A stretch of DNA of 51,127 bases from NCBI GenBank assembly GCA_027618255.1, contig JAQCFG010000008.1, positions 1 to 51,127 on the forward strand, written 5' to 3'. A program made the position numbers and the translations under genes. The DNA comes from Cyanobacteriota bacterium. GTDB taxonomy: Bacteria > Cyanobacteriota > Vampirovibrionia > LMEP-6097. How positions within the stretch are numbered: position 1 is the stretch's first letter; each line of letters starts with the position of its first letter. Positions 17,201-25,547 of this stretch are shown here, in pieces. The notes beneath the pieces are model-generated. The model was given only the letters and a program-made list of their open reading frames with translations, was not told where the DNA came from and made no database searches.

Positions 17201-20200
17201 TGTCTCGCGCTTACGCTCAGCTCTCAGCCAAACTTATCGAATACTCAAGGATTATTAACGAGACCGGAATCATTCAGCGTATTCAATTAATGAACTCTGC
17301 AATCAAAAGAGCCCAAAACAATAACCCTAAGTGCAAGGACTATAAAGATCTGGTCATTGCACTTAACGCTTCTTACAAAGGCAATGTCTCAGATGAAAGA
17401 GAAAATGCCAATCAATACCTAATAGCGTTTATTCTTCAGCAAAAACAATATATCAAAAATACTTCTTTGCCTGAAATCGACATGCTCATAGAACATCAAA
17501 TCAAAAACTATCCTCTACCTAAAGAGATTAGAATTTTCGATCCGCTTGTTGATCCTCAAACCTTTATGGGTGGTGAGCTTGAAGCCAGAGCTGAATCAGC
17601 AATCCAACGAATCACCACACTTGACTTAAACCCTCCTTTAACCAGAGAGGTGATAGAAGCGTCCATAATTAGCTATGGCTCAGATTACAAAAACTGGCGC
17701 CTGTTAAGCAAATTACTCAAAACAGCCAAAGATCCTGCAGCAATCGAAATCACTCTTGATTCTATGCAAGCAGACTTAAAATACCTTGAAACTTATAGCA
17801 AGGGTTTCTATAAAGATCCACTCATCGCCTATCAAGGGGTTGACGTTATTCAACTCAACTCAGACCATGATGCATTAATTGAATTAATGGAGGATTTAGT
17901 TACAGTCAAAACCTTGATGCAAACAAACAATCCTGAATCAAGCCTGGTATTACTAGACAACCCTCAACAAGCCAAACGACCTCTATTGGATTATGACAAA
18001 TCACTTGAGTGGATGGCGCTTGGTGGTACAGTTAGCTCCCATTTAATTGCAGAAGAAGTTTACGAGAGATGGAAAAATGAATTAAACGAGTCACAGTCTT
18101 GGGCAAAAATTTATATACAGAAACTGCTTTATCAAAGACAACTCAATCATAAAGAGCGCTCAGAGGATGAGGCTTATATAGAAATCAAAGCAAAGTGCGC
18201 TAGCAGCATAGAGAGAATGAGAAGGGAAGCTGACCTCAAGCGTGATTTGATTATTCAAAAATATAAAGAAGCTCAAGAGATTGGTGTTAGCAACAAAACT
18301 CTCAAGCGTTATAGTGAGTGGATACTCACACTCTCTAAACTCAATTCACAACTTAAAGAAGATGAACTCAACTTCAATGACTGGCTAGTTTTAGGTGGTA
18401 GATGGATTCTCAATGGACAAAGCAAGACTGATATTCAGTTCATAGTACAACTTTTTGATAAATCTCAAGAACTCAAAAACCTTGGTAAACATAGTTTCCA
18501 ATTATTAGATCTCTTCATTAGCGAAGCTAAACCACTAGATATTGAAGTCAAAGCTCGCTCTATTGAGAATGCTGGCTCAACAAAGGAAGCAGACCTCTTG
18601 GTAAGTTCAGCTGCTGACAGTCTTGAATACCGAGCTCAATTAAGCAAATCAAATCACTGCATAGTACTACGCATGCATGAATTTAGCCATTATCAAATCC
18701 CCACCAATGCCAATCTAGAAAGGTCTTGGGACAATCTCGTGCTTGATTACCTCGAAAAACTCAAAGAGGATTCAAGCCCAGACCAGTTGAATCTAATCTT
18801 GGCAAGAATGCTCAAAACGCTACTAGCCTACAGTGAGAGTCTCAGTAAATTAGAACCTCATCTTAAACAAAGCACAGAAGATTTTTGCAAGATCAAAGAA
18901 GCAGACCACTTGAGTCTCACTGCAATATTTGGTGATCACCGTAAACATAGAGGCGCTATTGGCAGTCTAGCGGCAGCGAGTGAAGATCTTGCTCCCGTCT
19001 CTAAGCTCTCTGAGATGTTTATTGTCTCGTATTTAATTATGCTGACAGCTGGAATTGAAGATGAGAATGAAATTATTAACAAGCTAGCAATTTTCTTTGA
19101 TCAATATCTTAATGTACATGAAGAGGATTACCCTCCTTATATTTTCCACAGTCTTTGTGCTGGTGCTAGTTATGGATTCAATCAAGACTACTACCTTGAA
19201 CCCAATCTAAGAGCCAAAATGTTCAAGCTGGCTGCCAAGTCAGGAATGGATTGTTATAAAATACTTCAGCATTTAATTGCTCGCAAATCCGTCTTGAAGC
19301 ATAGTTCGCAAGAATATCGTGATTCCATAATTGGAGATTATGACAATGGCATGATTGCAATTTGCTATCAGCAAGGCAATATCTGCATTGAAGAGCGCTT
19401 CTGGAGCTGTATGAGAGCCTTGCGCAATTTTGTCCGCAATTACCACGATAGGCACCCGCTACCAATTGTAATCAAAGGAACTGATGCTACTGTCTCCAAA
19501 CTATTCCGTTACAAACTTGATGACAATTGCAAGCTTAATTGGATTGCTGGTCTTTCCAATATCGGCAAACACTCTTGGGACCTCAATTGTGTCTTCCGTT
19601 CTCCGCTCTTGCGTGACAGAATCAAAATCAACCCGAGCACTGGAACTCAATACATCAATATCTCAGTATTCACTCCATTTTTAACAGACAAAGGTGAAAT
19701 TAAACAAATCTATACTTCGTTTAGACCTGAACTAATTGAAGAACAAAAATTAGATTATTTATCAGCAGGCACAGGCTATCAAGTAAACGATGAAGGTTTT
19801 GTTCACGCCCTGATTAACTTAGAAGCTGATATTGACATGCAAGCCAAGCTTGAAGAGATGACTAACCTACCACTGCGCCTACCCAAACCAAATATCATCA
19901 TGGCTGCACATACTCATCCACAATATATTAATGGCTTCACGCTTGAACTGGGTATCCCTGAAGTATGGTCTATGCTTAGCATGCAGCAAATGTATGCCAA
20001 AACCGAATTACCCAAGATACTCAAGCAAATCTCGCTAGAAGGACTGGTACAAATTGACTTTATGCATAAGGAGTTTGAATCCAAAAGCGACTTGGCATTA
20101 GCATTGGATACTAAACTCAAAGCCGCTAACTGTGATCACATTGATTCATGGTTACTTAAAGCCAGTAGGGACTCGGGTGGCAGAGGTATTAGCGGTCAGG

Positions 20201-21069
20201 TAAGTATTCACAAAGATAGAACTGAGATTCTTAATTTCATTTTTGAAAAAACCAGAACCGATGATTTGGTAATGCAAGAATTCGTTCCAAACAATGCCAG
20301 AGCCTTTATTCTGCCAGAGTTTTTGACTAAGCTCGAAGATAGTTTCATTGAAGCAGGCATAGCGATTACCAGAACAACTCCTTACGAGCAAATATTTTTT
20401 GCCATGAGAAGCTTTCAGAGCATTAGTGGTATTAAGGGCTATCTTTTCTCTGCCAATATTGGTGCTGTTACAGTTAATGCCGGTCAGGGAGCGAAGATGT
20501 TCTATGGTGAGCCAAGCTATATCATGCCGCTTTATATCGCTGGCAAAATCCAAAAACTCATGGATGAACAAGGTGAAGCGATACTCAAAGAAGCTATTCC
20601 TAAGCATGCTCTTGAATTTGCCAAAGCAAACAATATCCCAGTAGTGCAAAATCAACTTGGCAGCAGCAACTGTGTGATGCTCAATGGTTTATTTGATTAT
20701 ATTCCTTATGTCTATGCTATCCGTGATTCAAGACGCTATATTCTTAATTGCAAAGACAATAGCAAAGGCGGCATTGACTATTCCTATAACTTTCAAGGCG
20801 AGGAAATAATCCTACTTAGTGGCAAATCTCAAAAAGACTCCCTCGACCAGCTCGAAAACCTACTTAAAGCAAGTGCCAATAATGAACACCAAGGTCCAGA
20901 AGAACTTATTGATATTGATCTTGCCAAAATCGAACTTAATAGTGGACTCGGGCAAGCCAACCTCTTACAAAAAGCAATCGAAGATATGGCTCCTGAGAAT
21001 AGAGATGTGTTTCTTGAATGGACCGAGGATCTTGGGGATATCAGTTCTTCACTTATAACTCAGAACTAG
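14272..21069 (+). CDS. Giant 2265-residue cytoplasmic protein with ATP-grasp-like C-terminal domain
   Basis: One uninterrupted frame of 6.8 kb. There is no signal peptide, no clear membrane segment and no internal repeats. Residues 1 to about 1700 look mainly alpha-helical and charged and match nothing I recognise. The C-terminal third is more conserved-looking: KGTDATVSKLFRYKL near 1734, then LLKASRDSGGRGISGQV at about 1961-1977 (resembling the ATP-grasp glycine-rich loop), DDLVMQEFVPNN near 2000 (the ATP-contacting strand and linker) and GYLFSANIGAVTVNAGQGAK at about 2056-2075 (the acidic/Asn metal-binding end in ATP-grasp ligases is often NxxxG). From this I infer an ATP-dependent carboxylate-amine ligase domain; substrate unknown. 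NAD-type giant glutamate dehydrogenase was considered and rejected. It stands alone with its own promoter. Codon use and base composition look like the neighbours. Confidence 0.6.
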   Translation: MLELYQFNKENQTKNGLSRWDENDSEVTTNLVSFNLYKFKVKDGSDNLCTELMAELNRLYKENDKFQSYFNKVNSKQIDVEFRDDYHHLLIYDSVKNRLILDSKVVNQFSPVYFWAFYYSLARQNQTEDLLYQEMFEFFTCFDFRLIDSAIKFLERDRESSKSFDAGSYLLNYLKAVFAKITNGTETDGYLATQLLRNRTLAGKLPYNLAEFEAILNKYANDDPFSGEACQEYFDSFKSNYDPDHAKVYYKHLLVSLKKIGLRTIAQRGSRVAHEQGPILVNSTSIIIDQDFELSLRKARSSTIETISKLEDAANKFFKLSADFELDKDKQKLKSFFAAKLLNINLDLDNLIYLAKSNSPKARFLKSVNEFRDNVSSYSTVLLQQARSNKNKEAGINFHDAVRIQEKNLLSIIFDLNQLIEGSTQEKANSVVYIQRPSSRSGHFIARLLLGQKLYIETDQESEKHRLNGIPYNFVSPDFDLVAGGLDSFFENASISVVTDRQSGKPDIKWENAEDLAISLAPGMYEAIKTAQNQGKNFHYQLETTLLGPLIEIFLAILENEISNVASIETDNQYKHGLSLDNLFSASEAKAQNPELEKILIGYQREINEAADFCFKYYLLEDEVQSYMLQEGLARQEASQELLLNLYDVQRDVAKYCLLKKSPELGSELFTQFKTWSETIMSDEKLSAKNRADQISHKLNQYIENSAAKIFVKKYIRYPQSTARKEYLEANPQINRINITSNKSIKDADFYFDLSVAPSRIDFGKHVVASITTIMGRIIGANDPEALIKAKEYIDFVSQTQNSIFESAAEAGSVKVIENTCRAIQYSKAISFQGVFQSFAIDGALARSTINSRNDKASGLHVMEYGTMASTGYCITKEPLFILLGLAIKSDTLFDYLGVETEEARNELRSIMAELMELRTSFSSDLDWQMHIYQEMAESKTIQKYLANPDYKWLPNLKSIFALFKYLADYGTEDQMMSRAYAQLSAKLIEYSRIINETGIIQRIQLMNSAIKRAQNNNPKCKDYKDLVIALNASYKGNVSDERENANQYLIAFILQQKQYIKNTSLPEIDMLIEHQIKNYPLPKEIRIFDPLVDPQTFMGGELEARAESAIQRITTLDLNPPLTREVIEASIISYGSDYKNWRLLSKLLKTAKDPAAIEITLDSMQADLKYLETYSKGFYKDPLIAYQGVDVIQLNSDHDALIELMEDLVTVKTLMQTNNPESSLVLLDNPQQAKRPLLDYDKSLEWMALGGTVSSHLIAEEVYERWKNELNESQSWAKIYIQKLLYQRQLNHKERSEDEAYIEIKAKCASSIERMRREADLKRDLIIQKYKEAQEIGVSNKTLKRYSEWILTLSKLNSQLKEDELNFNDWLVLGGRWILNGQSKTDIQFIVQLFDKSQELKNLGKHSFQLLDLFISEAKPLDIEVKARSIENAGSTKEADLLVSSAADSLEYRAQLSKSNHCIVLRMHEFSHYQIPTNANLERSWDNLVLDYLEKLKEDSSPDQLNLILARMLKTLLAYSESLSKLEPHLKQSTEDFCKIKEADHLSLTAIFGDHRKHRGAIGSLAAASEDLAPVSKLSEMFIVSYLIMLTAGIEDENEIINKLAIFFDQYLNVHEEDYPPYIFHSLCAGASYGFNQDYYLEPNLRAKMFKLAAKSGMDCYKILQHLIARKSVLKHSSQEYRDSIIGDYDNGMIAICYQQGNICIEERFWSCMRALRNFVRNYHDRHPLPIVIKGTDATVSKLFRYKLDDNCKLNWIAGLSNIGKHSWDLNCVFRSPLLRDRIKINPSTGTQYINISVFTPFLTDKGEIKQIYTSFRPELIEEQKLDYLSAGTGYQVNDEGFVHALINLEADIDMQAKLEEMTNLPLRLPKPNIIMAAHTHPQYINGFTLELGIPEVWSMLSMQQMYAKTELPKILKQISLEGLVQIDFMHKEFESKSDLALALDTKLKAANCDHIDSWLLKASRDSGGRGISGQVSIHKDRTEILNFIFEKTRTDDLVMQEFVPNNARAFILPEFLTKLEDSFIEAGIAITRTTPYEQIFFAMRSFQSISGIKGYLFSANIGAVTVNAGQGAKMFYGEPSYIMPLYIAGKIQKLMDEQGEAILKEAIPKHALEFAKANNIPVVQNQLGSSNCVMLNGLFDYIPYVYAIRDSRRYILNCKDNSKGGIDYSYNFQGEEIILLSGKSQKDSLDQLENLLKASANNEHQGPEELIDIDLAKIELNSGLGQANLLQKAIEDMAPENRDVFLEWTEDLGDISSSLITQN

Positions 21070-21133
21070 CTTCCGTTCCGTTTGAATTTCATTAGGCTTA
21101 AAGCAAAAGTAGATGGGACTTTTCGTATAAGTT

Positions 21134-21445
21134 TTAGATGTCTTGAAGTAGTTCGAGTGCAACTTCAGCAAGCTCTGTCTCAGTAAGCTTATCAAATTCA
21201 TACCAAAGCTCAACGATATCTGTTTTACAATCAGTCAGCTCAGGGTTCATTGCCAAAAATTCATTTAAATTATCGTACATTCTATAACAAGTGATTGCTC
21301 TATAAAGATCTACAACCATTGACTTGTAGTAGCCAACCTCATTGTCATTAATAAAATGGCTAAAAAAAGTGGTAACAAGCTCAACCTGCGAATCATATGC
21401 TGTTGATGTTTTTGCGTTATCTCTACTATCGTCGAATAATTCCAT
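21134..21445 (-). CDS. Small acidic hypothetical protein
   Basis: 103 residues, very acidic (many Asp/Glu), probably all-helical, no signal peptide or membrane segment. C-terminus KLTETELAEVALELLQDI. No recognised family. A start at ATG 21445 with no visible Shine-Dalgarno site. It is followed upstream on the same strand by another small gene, 50 bp apart. Confidence 0.6.
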   Translation of the reverse strand: MELFDDSRDNAKTSTAYDSQVELVTTFFSHFINDNEVGYYKSMVVDLYRAITCYRMYDNLNEFLAMNPELTDCKTDIVELWYEFDKLTETELAEVALELLQDI

Positions 21446-21495
21446 GGTTTGATTTAAACAGTTTTGTATTAAGCTTCGGTTAAGATTGATAAAAT

Positions 21496-21729
21496 TTATG
21501 CAATTGCACTAAAATCACCCTGATTTTGCGGGCCATAAGAGCTTGTCTTGCCCGTTGGATTACTAGAGCCAGGTCCTTTAGCACTAGAACTTATTTTTTG
21601 AGCTGGTTTTTGCAATTGTGCTACTGTAGTATATCCACTTTTAACTTCTTCTACTCCTGCATCTTCTGCATGTCGTTGCGGAGCTGCTGCATTAGCTTGA
21701 CTAGGGGCACTTGGTTGAATTGCTGTCAT
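21496..21729 (-). CDS. Small low-complexity hypothetical protein
   Basis: 77 residues rich in Ala, Pro, Ser, Gln and Gly, likely disordered. No domain recognised. TTTAAT preceded by TG lies 7 bases before the ATG, matching the leaderless start pattern of the window, which is the main support that it is a gene. Confidence 0.45.
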   Translation of the reverse strand: MTAIQPSAPSQANAAAPQRHAEDAGVEEVKSGYTTVAQLQKPAQKISSSAKGPGSSNPTGKTSSYGPQNQGDFSAIA

Positions 21730-21860
21730 ATAAGGAATTAAACAAAACCAGGTTAAGTAAGCGTTAACACAAGAAAAAATTCTGTAAATTCATCACAAAA
21801 ACTCTAATAACCGCAAGCTTAGTGGCTAAATCACGTCATGCTATCATTATGTATTGCAAG

Positions 21861-23081
21861 ATGAGTCAAGAAATTCAATTTAACACTATAGAAGAAGCGA
21901 TTGCTGATATCAAAGCCGGCAAAATGGTGGTTGTGGCTGATGATAGCGACAGAGAAAACGAGGGCGATTTGATCTGCGCCGCTGATGCGGTGAACCCTGA
22001 GATTATCAATTTTATGGCTAAGGAGGGTAGAGGTTTGATTTGTCTTGCCTTGGACAAAAAGATTGCTGCCAATTTAGAGCTTGGTGAGATGGTAGATGTC
22101 AGTAGCGATACTATGCAAACCGCATTCACTATTAGTATTGATGCTGATCCTCGTTTTGGAGTTAGTACTGGTATTAGTGCTTCTGATAGAGCAAAGACCA
22201 TTCAAGTTGCAATTCAAGATGACGCTAAGCCAAGTGACCTAAGAAGACCTGGACATATTTTTCCGCTTAAAGCTATTGATGGTGGTGTGCTCAAACGCAT
22301 TGGTCACACCGAAGCTGCCGTTGACCTAGCAAGACTTGCAGGCTTCAAGAGTGCAGGGGTGATTTGTGAGATTCTTAAAGAAGACGGGGAAATGGCTCGT
22401 AGAGATGATTTAGTGATTTTTGCAAAAAAACATGACCTCAAATTCATCACTATCGCTGATCTTGTTGCTTACAGACTTAAAAACGAACGTTTTGTACATA
22501 GAGTGACTGAAGCAGCCCTGCCAACTAAATACGATGAGGATTTTAGGATTATTGGTTACAAGGATTTTCTCTCTAACAAAGAACATGTGGCTCTAGTTTT
22601 GGGCGACGTAGAACACTCACAAGACAAATCAGTATTAGTAAGAATGCATAGTGAGTGCCTTACTGGTGATTTATTTGGCAGTCTTAGATGTGACTGCGGC
22701 GATCAGCTCAGTAGCTCCATTGAACAAATTCGCGACGAAGGACTTGGTGTCTTAGTTTATCTAAGACAAGAAGGTCGTGGTATTGGTTTACTCAATAAAA
22801 TCAAAGCATATAACTTGCAAGATCAAGGTGATGATACCGTAGAAGCCAATCACAAACTGGGTTTCCCCTCTGACCTAAGGTCATTTGGAGTTGGCGCGCA
22901 GATACTCACAGACCTAGGTTTAAAGAAAATTAGACTGCTGACAAACAACCCTAAAAAAATCCATGGGATTGATGGTTATGGCTTAGAGATTGTAGATAGA
23001 GTTGGAATTCAAATCAAGAGTCAGAAACATAATGAGAAGTATCTTGGTACTAAGAAAGACAAAATGGGTCACTTATTATAA
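21861..23081 (+). CDS. ribBA: Bifunctional riboflavin synthesis protein: DHBP synthase / GTP cyclohydrolase II
   Basis: Catalyses the two entry steps of riboflavin synthesis. The RibB half (residues 1-200) has DDSDRENEGDLICAAD and RRPGHIFPLKA, including the acidic loop that binds Mg and ribulose-5-phosphate. The RibA half has the zinc ligands in ECLTGDLFGSLRCDCGDQL and the catalytic RQEGRGIGLLNKIKAYNLQD. The frame is open from GTG 21822, but I use ATG 21861 because the protein then begins MSQEIQFNTIEEAI, the usual RibB start. No FMN riboswitch is seen upstream. Confidence 0.95.
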   Translation: MSQEIQFNTIEEAIADIKAGKMVVVADDSDRENEGDLICAADAVNPEIINFMAKEGRGLICLALDKKIAANLELGEMVDVSSDTMQTAFTISIDADPRFGVSTGISASDRAKTIQVAIQDDAKPSDLRRPGHIFPLKAIDGGVLKRIGHTEAAVDLARLAGFKSAGVICEILKEDGEMARRDDLVIFAKKHDLKFITIADLVAYRLKNERFVHRVTEAALPTKYDEDFRIIGYKDFLSNKEHVALVLGDVEHSQDKSVLVRMHSECLTGDLFGSLRCDCGDQLSSSIEQIRDEGLGVLVYLRQEGRGIGLLNKIKAYNLQDQGDDTVEANHKLGFPSDLRSFGVGAQILTDLGLKKIRLLTNNPKKIHGIDGYGLEIVDRVGIQIKSQKHNEKYLGTKKDKMGHLL

Positions 23082-23098
23082 GCTCGATTAGCTCATGC

Positions 23099-23104
23099 TA
23101 AAAT
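23099..23104 (+). promoter_or_regulatory. Extended -10 element, leaderless start of the HIT gene
   Basis: TAAAAT preceded by TGC ends 6 bases before ATG 23111. No Shine-Dalgarno site. Confidence 0.6.
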
Positions 23105-23110
23105 CAAATC

Positions 23111-23458
23111 ATGAGCTCAGATTGTATCTTTTGCAAAATCATCAGAAATGAAATCCCCACTGAACTTCTCTATGAAACAGAGCAGTTAATTGCTTTTAAA
23201 GACATCAGCCCAGCAAGCCCGCATCATTATCTAATCATTCCCAAAATACACAAAGCAAGCCTGAATGAGTTTGACCAAGAGCACAAATTGATACTTGGAG
23301 AAATACTTTTAGCTGCAAAAGAAATTGCAATCAAACAAGGATTTGCTGAAGATGGCTACAGAACAGTGATTAACACTGGCAAAGACGGCGGGCAAACAGT
23401 GCATCACTTGCATATGCATCTACTAGCTGGAAGGGGACATAAATGGCCGCCAGGTTAA
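23111..23458 (+). CDS. HIT-family nucleotide-binding protein (HinT-like)
   Basis: A 115-residue purine-nucleoside phosphoramidase-like protein. It starts with the zinc-type FCKIIRNEIP, has the core YLIIPKIHKAS and ends with the histidine triad HHLHMHLL (residues about 100-107) and GRGHKWPPG, as in PKCI/HinT proteins. The physiological substrate is unknown. The 3' end overlaps the murT start by 16 bases, so the two are co-expressed. Confidence 0.92.
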   Translation: MSSDCIFCKIIRNEIPTELLYETEQLIAFKDISPASPHHYLIIPKIHKASLNEFDQEHKLILGEILLAAKEIAIKQGFAEDGYRTVINTGKDGGQTVHHLHMHLLAGRGHKWPPG

Positions 23459-24825
23459 GTCTAGCTATTGCCTTAGCCAAACTTGCTAAGGCAACGATCA
23501 AATTGCTCAAACAGGGAGCTGGTTCTGCTTTACCTGGCAGAGTAGCACTCGCTATAGAACCCCAAGCTTTGACATTATTTGCTGATCAATTAAAGCCAAG
23601 AGATTTATCACAAAAGGTTCAAGAGCAAGGCTTGCGAACCCCATTGGGGTTTATGCGAAGTTTATTAGCTATAAATGAGAACTCGCGTAACGCAGCTATT
23701 GGATCTTCAGTGACAAATCTAAGTAAGTTGCAGAGCATGGTTACTGGCACTAATGGTAAGACGACCACAAGTGGGATTCTCAAAGAGATTTATAAAGCAG
23801 CCACTAATCAAGATCCAATCTCTAATGATATGGGTGCCAATTTATATTATGGAATTGTCGCTGAATTAATCAACTCAAGCACTCTTGGCGGCAAACTCAA
23901 ATCCAATCACTATGTACTAGAAGTAGACGAAGCTGCTTTCCCAGAAATCAGCAAGCAACTGGTACCAAGCTCTATTCTCGTCACTAATCTTTTTAGAGAC
24001 CAGCTTGATAGGTTTGGCGAGATAGACACCACTCAAAAGCTGATAGTCAAAGGAATTCAACAATGTGCTGGCTCAACTATCATCCTTAACGCTGATGATG
24101 CCAAAGTATTTGAGATCAAAGAATTACTCAATGAGCAAGACTTCAAGTTTTTTAGTTTTAGAGTTGAGTCAGATAGTAAAATCAGCAACTTTGATTCAAA
24201 GACAGCAGCTAAACAAGAAACAGATTTAGTAACAGAGTTACTTGAAAACAAAGTTGGTAGTTCTCGTATCAAACTAAACTATCAAGGTCAATCGGTAGAA
24301 CTCGAACTTAAATTACCAGGACTCTATAATACCTACAACGCCAGTGCAGCTGCAGCGACAGCGATTGTTGCTGGCATTGACTTAGAAACTATCAAACAAG
24401 GTATTGCAAATTATCATGGCAACTTTGGCAGAGCAGAGAGAAAAGAATTCAACAGTGTTGAATTTCAATGCTTTCTAATTAAAAATCCAACCGGTGCCAC
24501 AGAAGTACTTAAAGACCTAGCCCAAGATCCTCAAGCCAAATACTTAATAGCGATCAACGATAATTATGCTGATGGCAGAGATGTTTCTTGGCTCTGGGAC
24601 GCTGAGTTTGAAAGACTCAAAACCGAATCAACTATAATTTGTAGTGGTAGCCGTGCTGAAGACATGGCATTGAGACTGAAATATGCAGGAATCAAGCCAG
24701 AACAAATCTCAATAGAAAATAATTTGAAAAAAGCACTCAAACTTGCAACTAGCTCCAAAAAAGCAAATGAGCAGCTTTATTTGCTTCCCACTTATACTGC
24801 TCTTTTAGAATTGAATAAACTGTGA
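23443..24825 (+). CDS. murT: MurT-like lipid II isoglutaminyl synthase subunit with in-frame element B
   Basis: A Mur-ligase-family protein which, with the amidotransferase GatD, amidates D-Glu of lipid II. Signatures: GAGSALPGRVAL (residues about 26-37), P-loop TGTNGKTTTSG near 102, NPTGATEVLKDL, and NDNYADGRDVSWLWDAEFE, which is diagnostic of MurT/DUF1727. Two oddities are visible. Residues about 63-98 (for example SLLAINENSRNAAIGSSVTN) come from element B and precede the P-loop where other MurTs have a short link. The four-Cys zinc ribbon found in Gram-positive MurT is absent from the central domain. No gatD lies next to it in this window. Confidence 0.85.
   Translation: MAARLSLAIALAKLAKATIKLLKQGAGSALPGRVALAIEPQALTLFADQLKPRDLSQKVQEQGLRTPLGFMRSLLAINENSRNAAIGSSVTNLSKLQSMVTGTNGKTTTSGILKEIYKAATNQDPISNDMGANLYYGIVAELINSSTLGGKLKSNHYVLEVDEAAFPEISKQLVPSSILVTNLFRDQLDRFGEIDTTQKLIVKGIQQCAGSTIILNADDAKVFEIKELLNEQDFKFFSFRVESDSKISNFDSKTAAKQETDLVTELLENKVGSSRIKLNYQGQSVELELKLPGLYNTYNASAAAATAIVAGIDLETIKQGIANYHGNFGRAERKEFNSVEFQCFLIKNPTGATEVLKDLAQDPQAKYLIAINDNYADGRDVSWLWDAEFERLKTESTIICSGSRAEDMALRLKYAGIKPEQISIENNLKKALKLATSSKKANEQLYLLPTYTALLELNKL
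23630..23735 (+). repeat. Element B copy inside murT
   Basis: Aligns with the intergenic copy at 6291-6403 along its length and is translated in the same frame as the open stretch there (shared NAAIG). The small hairpin AACCCC-ATT-GGGGTT replaces AGCCC-GAA-GGGCTT, a paired change. Confidence 0.75.
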
Positions 24826-24837
24826 TGCAATGACTTG

Positions 24838-24911
24838 TTGCAAAAGTCCAGCTTGCTTATGCTGTCCGCCTTCGCTACGCTATGTCGCGACTGCTACGCA
24901 GTTTTTGCAAG
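24838..24911. repeat. Palindromic element at the rplT 3' end
   Basis: Ends are TTGCAAAAGTCC and its near complement AGTTTTTGCAA, enclosing GCGTAGC-type hairpins. The right arm encodes the last codons and stop of rplT (Lys-Thr-Ala-stop), so it may have replaced the native C-terminus. Confidence 0.5.
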
Positions 24912-25241
24912 ACTGACTACATTTTCGAACGCAGCTTTGTCTTGAACTGCAAGTTCAGCAAGCATTTTACGATTAAGTCCAATATTGGATTTAGTTAAGC
25001 TATTGATAAATCTACTGTAAGACAATCCTAGTGGAGTTACAGCCGCACCAATACGTTGAATCCAAAGTCCTCTGAAATCTCTTTTCTTAAGACGTCTGTC
25101 TTTGAATGCTCTTTTAAGGGCATGCATCATTCCTTGCATTGCTGCTTTAAATATTTTGCTACGTCCACCTTTGAAACCCTTGGTTAATTTCAAGATTTTC
25201 TTGTGTTTCGTTTTTCTAGCTATTCCTCGTTTTACTCTCAT
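24894..25241 (-). CDS. rplT: 50S ribosomal protein L20
   Basis: A 115-residue rRNA-binding protein needed early in 50S assembly. RVKRGIARKTKHKKILKL, KGFKGGRSKIFKAA, the aromatic-basic RDRRLKKRDFRGLWIQRI and LSYSRFINSL are characteristic. It follows rpmI by 18 bp with only a weak AGGAA site. The last residues overlap a palindromic element. The usual infC-rpmI-rplT operon is split: infC is 8.5 kb away. Confidence 0.97.
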   Translation of the reverse strand: MRVKRGIARKTKHKKILKLTKGFKGGRSKIFKAAMQGMMHALKRAFKDRRLKKRDFRGLWIQRIGAAVTPLGLSYSRFINSLTKSNIGLNRKMLAELAVQDKAAFENVVSLAKTA

Positions 25242-25259
25242 TATTTTTCCTGTTTAAAC

Positions 25260-25472
25260 CTAACGTGCGTATTTTGGATACGGGAACATAGCCATAGCGT
25301 TGTCCATTTGTGAAGCATCCATCACAGATTCTGGTCTTCTTAATCTCAACTTATGTCTGGCAGACATATGTGAGTTCAAGTGTTTAATACCTGACTTTTT
25401 AAAGGTCACTTTACCCGTACCAGTAATTTTGAATCTTTTTTTGGCTGACTTGTTCGTCTTTCTTTTGCACAT
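25260..25472 (-). CDS. rpmI: 50S ribosomal protein L35
   Basis: 70 residues starting MCKRKTNKSAKKRFKITGTG, the L35 N-terminus, followed by HLNSHMSARHKLRLRRP. The frame is open further upstream, but the extended -10 TGATACAAT (hexamer at 25481-25486) sits 8 bases before ATG 25472, and family alignment starts here. rpmI-rplT form a unit without infC. Confidence 0.93.
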   Translation of the reverse strand: MCKRKTNKSAKKRFKITGTGKVTFKKSGIKHLNSHMSARHKLRLRRPESVMDASQMDNAMAMFPYPKYAR

Positions 25473-25480
25473 AAGATTGG

Positions 25481-25486
25481 ATTGTA
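25481..25486 (-). promoter_or_regulatory. Extended -10 element for rpmI-rplT
   Basis: TACAAT preceded by TGA on the minus strand, 8 bases before the ATG, predicting a leader of 0-2 bases. Confidence 0.5.
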
Positions 25487-25547
25487 TCATAGACCATAGG
25501 CATAGAACTATAGAGAATATGTAATTCAATATTCTTTCATAATTAAA

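Noticed and set aside
19223-20655. Several 60-167-codon minus-strand ORFs inside the giant gene
   Set aside because: Antisense frames of a continuous coding region without starts, promoters or recognisable products.
14272-21069. Large NAD-specific glutamate dehydrogenase
   Set aside because: The size fits, but I found no dehydrogenase catalytic Lys region (such as KGGxxxG) or NAD-binding GxGxxG pattern; the C-terminal motifs look like ATP-grasp instead.
21730-21860. FMN riboswitch before ribBA
   Set aside because: No RFN-element conserved segments; the spacer is short and AT-rich.
24894-25472. Classical infC-rpmI-rplT operon with leader attenuator
   Set aside because: infC is at 33767 on the other strand; only rpmI-rplT are together, with a near-leaderless promoter.
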